Of a stretch of DNA of 8,123 nt, positions 6,232 through 8,123 are shown one piece after another. Made by a program: the position numbers and the translations under genes. The DNA lies in NCBI GenBank assembly GCA_046704565.1, contig JBJKRP010000292.1, positions 1-8,123 of the forward strand, read 5' to 3'. Position 1 is the stretch's first letter. Each line of letters starts with the position of its first letter. The notes under the pieces were generated by a model, which did no database searches, was not told where the DNA came from, and was given only the letters and a program-made list of their open reading frames with translations. This DNA is from FEN-1297 sp046704565. GTDB lineage: Bacteria; Bacteroidota; Ignavibacteria; Ignavibacteriales; Ignavibacteriaceae.

Positions 6232-7278
6232 TTAACGCTTAGCTTCTTTTCTGGATTCTAAGATGAGTCTTGCAATAATCATAAATGTCATAAATACCGC
6301 CGTTCCCATCAAAACTATTTCCGCGAAAATCTGATAGACAGAAATTTGAAATATCTTGTATACTTGTTCAAAGGCTACCGAGCAGCCGGCAAAGATTATC
6401 ATTATCGCAAACAGAAGTCTTATCCCGTATCCTTTAATATACTTGACTGCCGTTGAGCCAATCTGCGCACCGACAGATGCGCCAAGAAGCATGATGAAAG
6501 CAGCAACAAGCTCAACACGACCTTTCATTGCATAAGTAAAGCAACCGTATGCGCCGCTGAATAGAACGGTTATTAAACTGGTGCCGACTGCAACAGTTGT
6601 CGGGAGACCGATCAGATAAATTAATGCAGGCATAATTATGAATCCGCCGCCGACACCTAAGAATCCGGAAAGGAATCCGGTTATTAAGAAGATCAAAAAA
6701 ATTATCCAGATCGAAACACTGTCGATACCGGATGAAGGGAAGGAAACCATCGGCGGAATATTTATTTTATGAAGCTTCTCCGACAGCTTTGTCTTCCCGG
6801 ATTTTTGGTTCAATGATTTTTTATTTTTTTCTTGATCTGAACTTTCCGAAATCTTCGGCTGGATTACGAAGTAATCATAAAGCATATAAATTCCAAGACA
6901 GGTAAGAAGCAGCATGTAGCACCACCTTACAATTACTCCTACATCGCCTGCTTTTTCCATAGCAATAATTACTTCAGATCCGATTTCCAGACCCATAACA
7001 GATGTAATTATCGAAATGATTCCAAGCTTCCAGTCGATGTTTCCCATCTTCTGGTGCTTTTTAACTGCGCCGATTGTTTGACCGAAAATGTTTGACAAAT
7101 CGGTACCGATAGCAAATGCCATGTGGAATCCGAAGATGTTCAGAGCGGGTGTAACAATCCAGCCTCCGCCCACGCCAAAGAAACCACCGAGAACACCGAC
7201 ACAGAACCCGATTAAGATTAAAAGCAGTACGTTGAACTCAACGCCTGCAACGGGCAAATAAATATTGAATATATCCAT
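6232..7278 (-). CDS. TSUP (TauE/SafE-type) membrane transporter, copy C
   Basis: 348 residues in two homologous halves. The N-half has GGFFGVGGGWIVTPAL (31-46) and AIGTDLSNIFGQ; the loop AVKKHQKMGNIDWKLG follows. A hydrophilic linker at about 141-172 is rich in Lys, Ser and Glu. The C-half has GFLGVGGGFIIMPAL (205-219) and then AVGTSLIT. At the two type-defining positions it has I215 and S234, like copy D, where copies A and B have Arg and Asp. Its start is only 5 nt after the stop of copy D and has no convincing Shine-Dalgarno, so translation is probably coupled to copy D. Membrane transport of a small anion is the family role; direction and substrate are not determined. The conserved N-terminus MDIFNIYLPVAGVEFN, shared with copies A and B, supports the ATG chosen. 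Confidence 0.91.
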   Translation of the reverse strand: MDIFNIYLPVAGVEFNVLLLILIGFCVGVLGGFFGVGGGWIVTPALNIFGFHMAFAIGTDLSNIFGQTIGAVKKHQKMGNIDWKLGIISIITSVMGLEIGSEVIIAMEKAGDVGVIVRWCYMLLLTCLGIYMLYDYFVIQPKISESSDQEKNKKSLNQKSGKTKLSEKLHKINIPPMVSFPSSGIDSVSIWIIFLIFLITGFLSGFLGVGGGFIIMPALIYLIGLPTTVAVGTSLITVLFSGAYGCFTYAMKGRVELVAAFIMLLGASVGAQIGSTAVKYIKGYGIRLLFAIMIIFAGCSVAFEQVYKIFQISVYQIFAEIVLMGTAVFMTFMIIARLILESRKEAKR

Positions 7279-7283
7279 ATGGC

Positions 7284-8123
7284 TTATTGCTTATTTTCTT
7301 TTTTTGATTCCAGGACAAGTCTTAATATGATTACCAATGACATGCTTATAGTTGTACCCATTAAGACAATAGCCGCCATTAACTGGAAGTACTGCTGCAT
7401 AGTGAGCTTGTAGAATTGTTCGGTAGCAACCGAAAGCGCGGCGAAGATAATTGTAATTGCAAACAGCAGCCTTATTCCATAACCCTTTATATATTTTACA
7501 GCAGTGGAGCCGACTTGAGCTCCGATAGATGCGCCTATCAGCATGATGAATGCGGCGAGAAGTTCAACCCGACCTTTTAGAGCGTAAGTAAAGCAGCCGT
7601 ATGCACCGCTGAATAAAACAGTTATTAAACTTGTACCGACTGCTATTGTTGTCGGGAGACCGATAACATAAACCAACACAGGTACTATAATAAATCCGCC
7701 GCCGACTCCTAAGAAACCCGAAAGAAAACCCGTAAAGAGAAAGATTAAAAAAATAACCCAGATTGAAACTCCTTCAATTCCGGAAACAGGAAAGGAGATC
7801 ATAGGAGGCAGGTTAAACTTGTGAAGCCTTTCTGCAAACTTTGTCCGTGCTATATTTGTCTTCGGACTTGAAGTGTTTTTGTCTTCTTCTTCGGCTATTT
7901 TTTTTTGCTTTGCCTGCAGAACAAAATAATCGTAGAACATATAACAGCCGAGCGCTGAGAGCATCAACATATAACACCACCGCACTATTACCCCTACCTC
8001 GCCAGCCTTCTCAAGAGAAATAATTACGTCCGATCCGATTTCCAACCCGATGACGGATGTAATAATTGAGATCAATCCGAGCTTCCAATCGATATTTCCC
8101 ATCTGATGATGCTTTTTTACTGC
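7284..8123 (-). CDS. TSUP (TauE/SafE-type) membrane transporter, copy D (N-terminus outside window)
   Basis: The frame stays open to the right edge, giving 279 residues. Alignment with copy C (visible residue 1 matches its A71) implies about 70 N-terminal residues are missing, including the first GGFFGVGGG motif. The ATG at 8102 lies inside the conserved loop AVKKHHQMGNIDWKLG and is not the start. The visible part includes the charged linker (fragment residues about 68-100), the C-half motif GFLGVGGGFIIVPVL and GTSLIT. It has Ile and Ser at the type-defining positions, like copy C. This is the most upstream gene seen; the promoter of the cluster, or further copies, would lie beyond the window. 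Confidence 0.9.
   Translation of the reverse strand, partial: AVKKHHQMGNIDWKLGLISIITSVIGLEIGSDVIISLEKAGEVGVIVRWCYMLMLSALGCYMFYDYFVLQAKQKKIAEEEDKNTSSPKTNIARTKFAERLHKFNLPPMISFPVSGIEGVSIWVIFLIFLFTGFLSGFLGVGGGFIIVPVLVYVIGLPTTIAVGTSLITVLFSGAYGCFTYALKGRVELLAAFIMLIGASIGAQVGSTAVKYIKGYGIRLLFAITIIFAALSVATEQFYKLTMQQYFQLMAAIVLMGTTISMSLVIILRLVLESKKENKQ

Larger units (their letters stand above)
1..8123 (-). other. Probable single transcription unit
   Basis: Eight consecutive genes on one strand with gaps of 5, 43, 42, 61, 37, -4 and 44 nt. No hairpin with a T-run was seen in any gap. The longest gap (3980-4040) is AT-rich and could hold an internal promoter, but no convincing -35/-10 pair was found. Co-transcription is inference from layout. 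Confidence 0.65.
4041..8123 (-). repeat. Tandem array of four paralogous TSUP genes, period about 1.09 kb
   Basis: The starts at 7278, 6188 and 5093 are 1090 and 1095 nt apart, and the encoded proteins align almost end to end. The most similar stretches are the Gly-rich motifs, the KKHQKMG-IDWKLG loop and KGYGIRLLFA. The central linkers and the C-terminal helices diverge most. The copies arose by tandem duplication and have diverged well beyond identity, so the duplications are not recent. Confidence 0.9.

Noticed and set aside
7841..8023. Plus-strand 60-codon frame opposite TSUP copy D
   Set aside because: It is antisense to the conserved linker and helices of copy D, with no independent support.
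8100..8102. ATG at 8102 as the start of TSUP copy D
   Set aside because: The frame stays open upstream and encodes AVKKHHQ, which aligns with the conserved loop of the other copies; the true start is outside the window.

Overview
All genes in this window lie on the minus strand and read from high to low coordinates, close enough together to be one transcription unit. In reading order they are: four tandem paralogous TSUP (TauE/SafE-type) anion-transporter genes (the first cut by the right edge), a small secreted or membrane-anchored protein, a membrane sensor of histidine-kinase architecture with two periplasmic heme-c motifs, a stand-alone receiver protein, and the N-terminal 530 residues of a PEP-synthase/PPDK-like protein that runs off the left edge. 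Gaps are 5, 43, 42, 61, 37, -4 (ATGA overlap) and 44 nt. No terminator-like hairpin with a T-run was seen between any two genes, and no RNA gene, insertion sequence, CRISPR array or integration site was recognised. No stretch longer than 61 nt lacks a gene.

The organism is a Gram-negative-type bacterium: it has a periplasmic heme-c sensor and a Sec signal peptide. Composition is AT-leaning and several genes have Shine-Dalgarno sequences. Periplasmic cytochrome-type sensing and TSUP transporters suggest anaerobic or sulfur/redox metabolism, for example Desulfobacterota or an Ignavibacteriota/Bacteroidota-type lineage. The window alone does not settle the phylum.

The main observation is that the two-component pair looks unable to carry out phosphotransfer. 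The kinase-like protein has Asn (N316) where the H-box phosphoacceptor His belongs, Leu (L437) where the N-box Mg/ATP Asn belongs, and a distorted G2 box. Its overlapping partner receiver has Glu (E57) in place of the phosphoacceptor Asp and Ser (S12) for the second acidic-pocket residue. Both reading frames are intact and translationally coupled, so this looks like maintained divergence rather than decay. The adjacent PEP-synthase-like protein keeps the usual ATP-binding residues of its N-terminal domain and carries an unusual N-terminal extension with a four-Cys motif.

A working model (inference) is a transport and redox-sensing module. TSUP paralogs of at least two subtypes move anions, possibly sulfur oxyanions or organosulfonates, and the small membrane protein may accompany them. 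The heme-c pseudokinase senses periplasmic redox state or ligand and signals by conformation through a non-phosphorylatable receiver. The PEP-synthase-like ATP-grasp protein may be the catalytic output.
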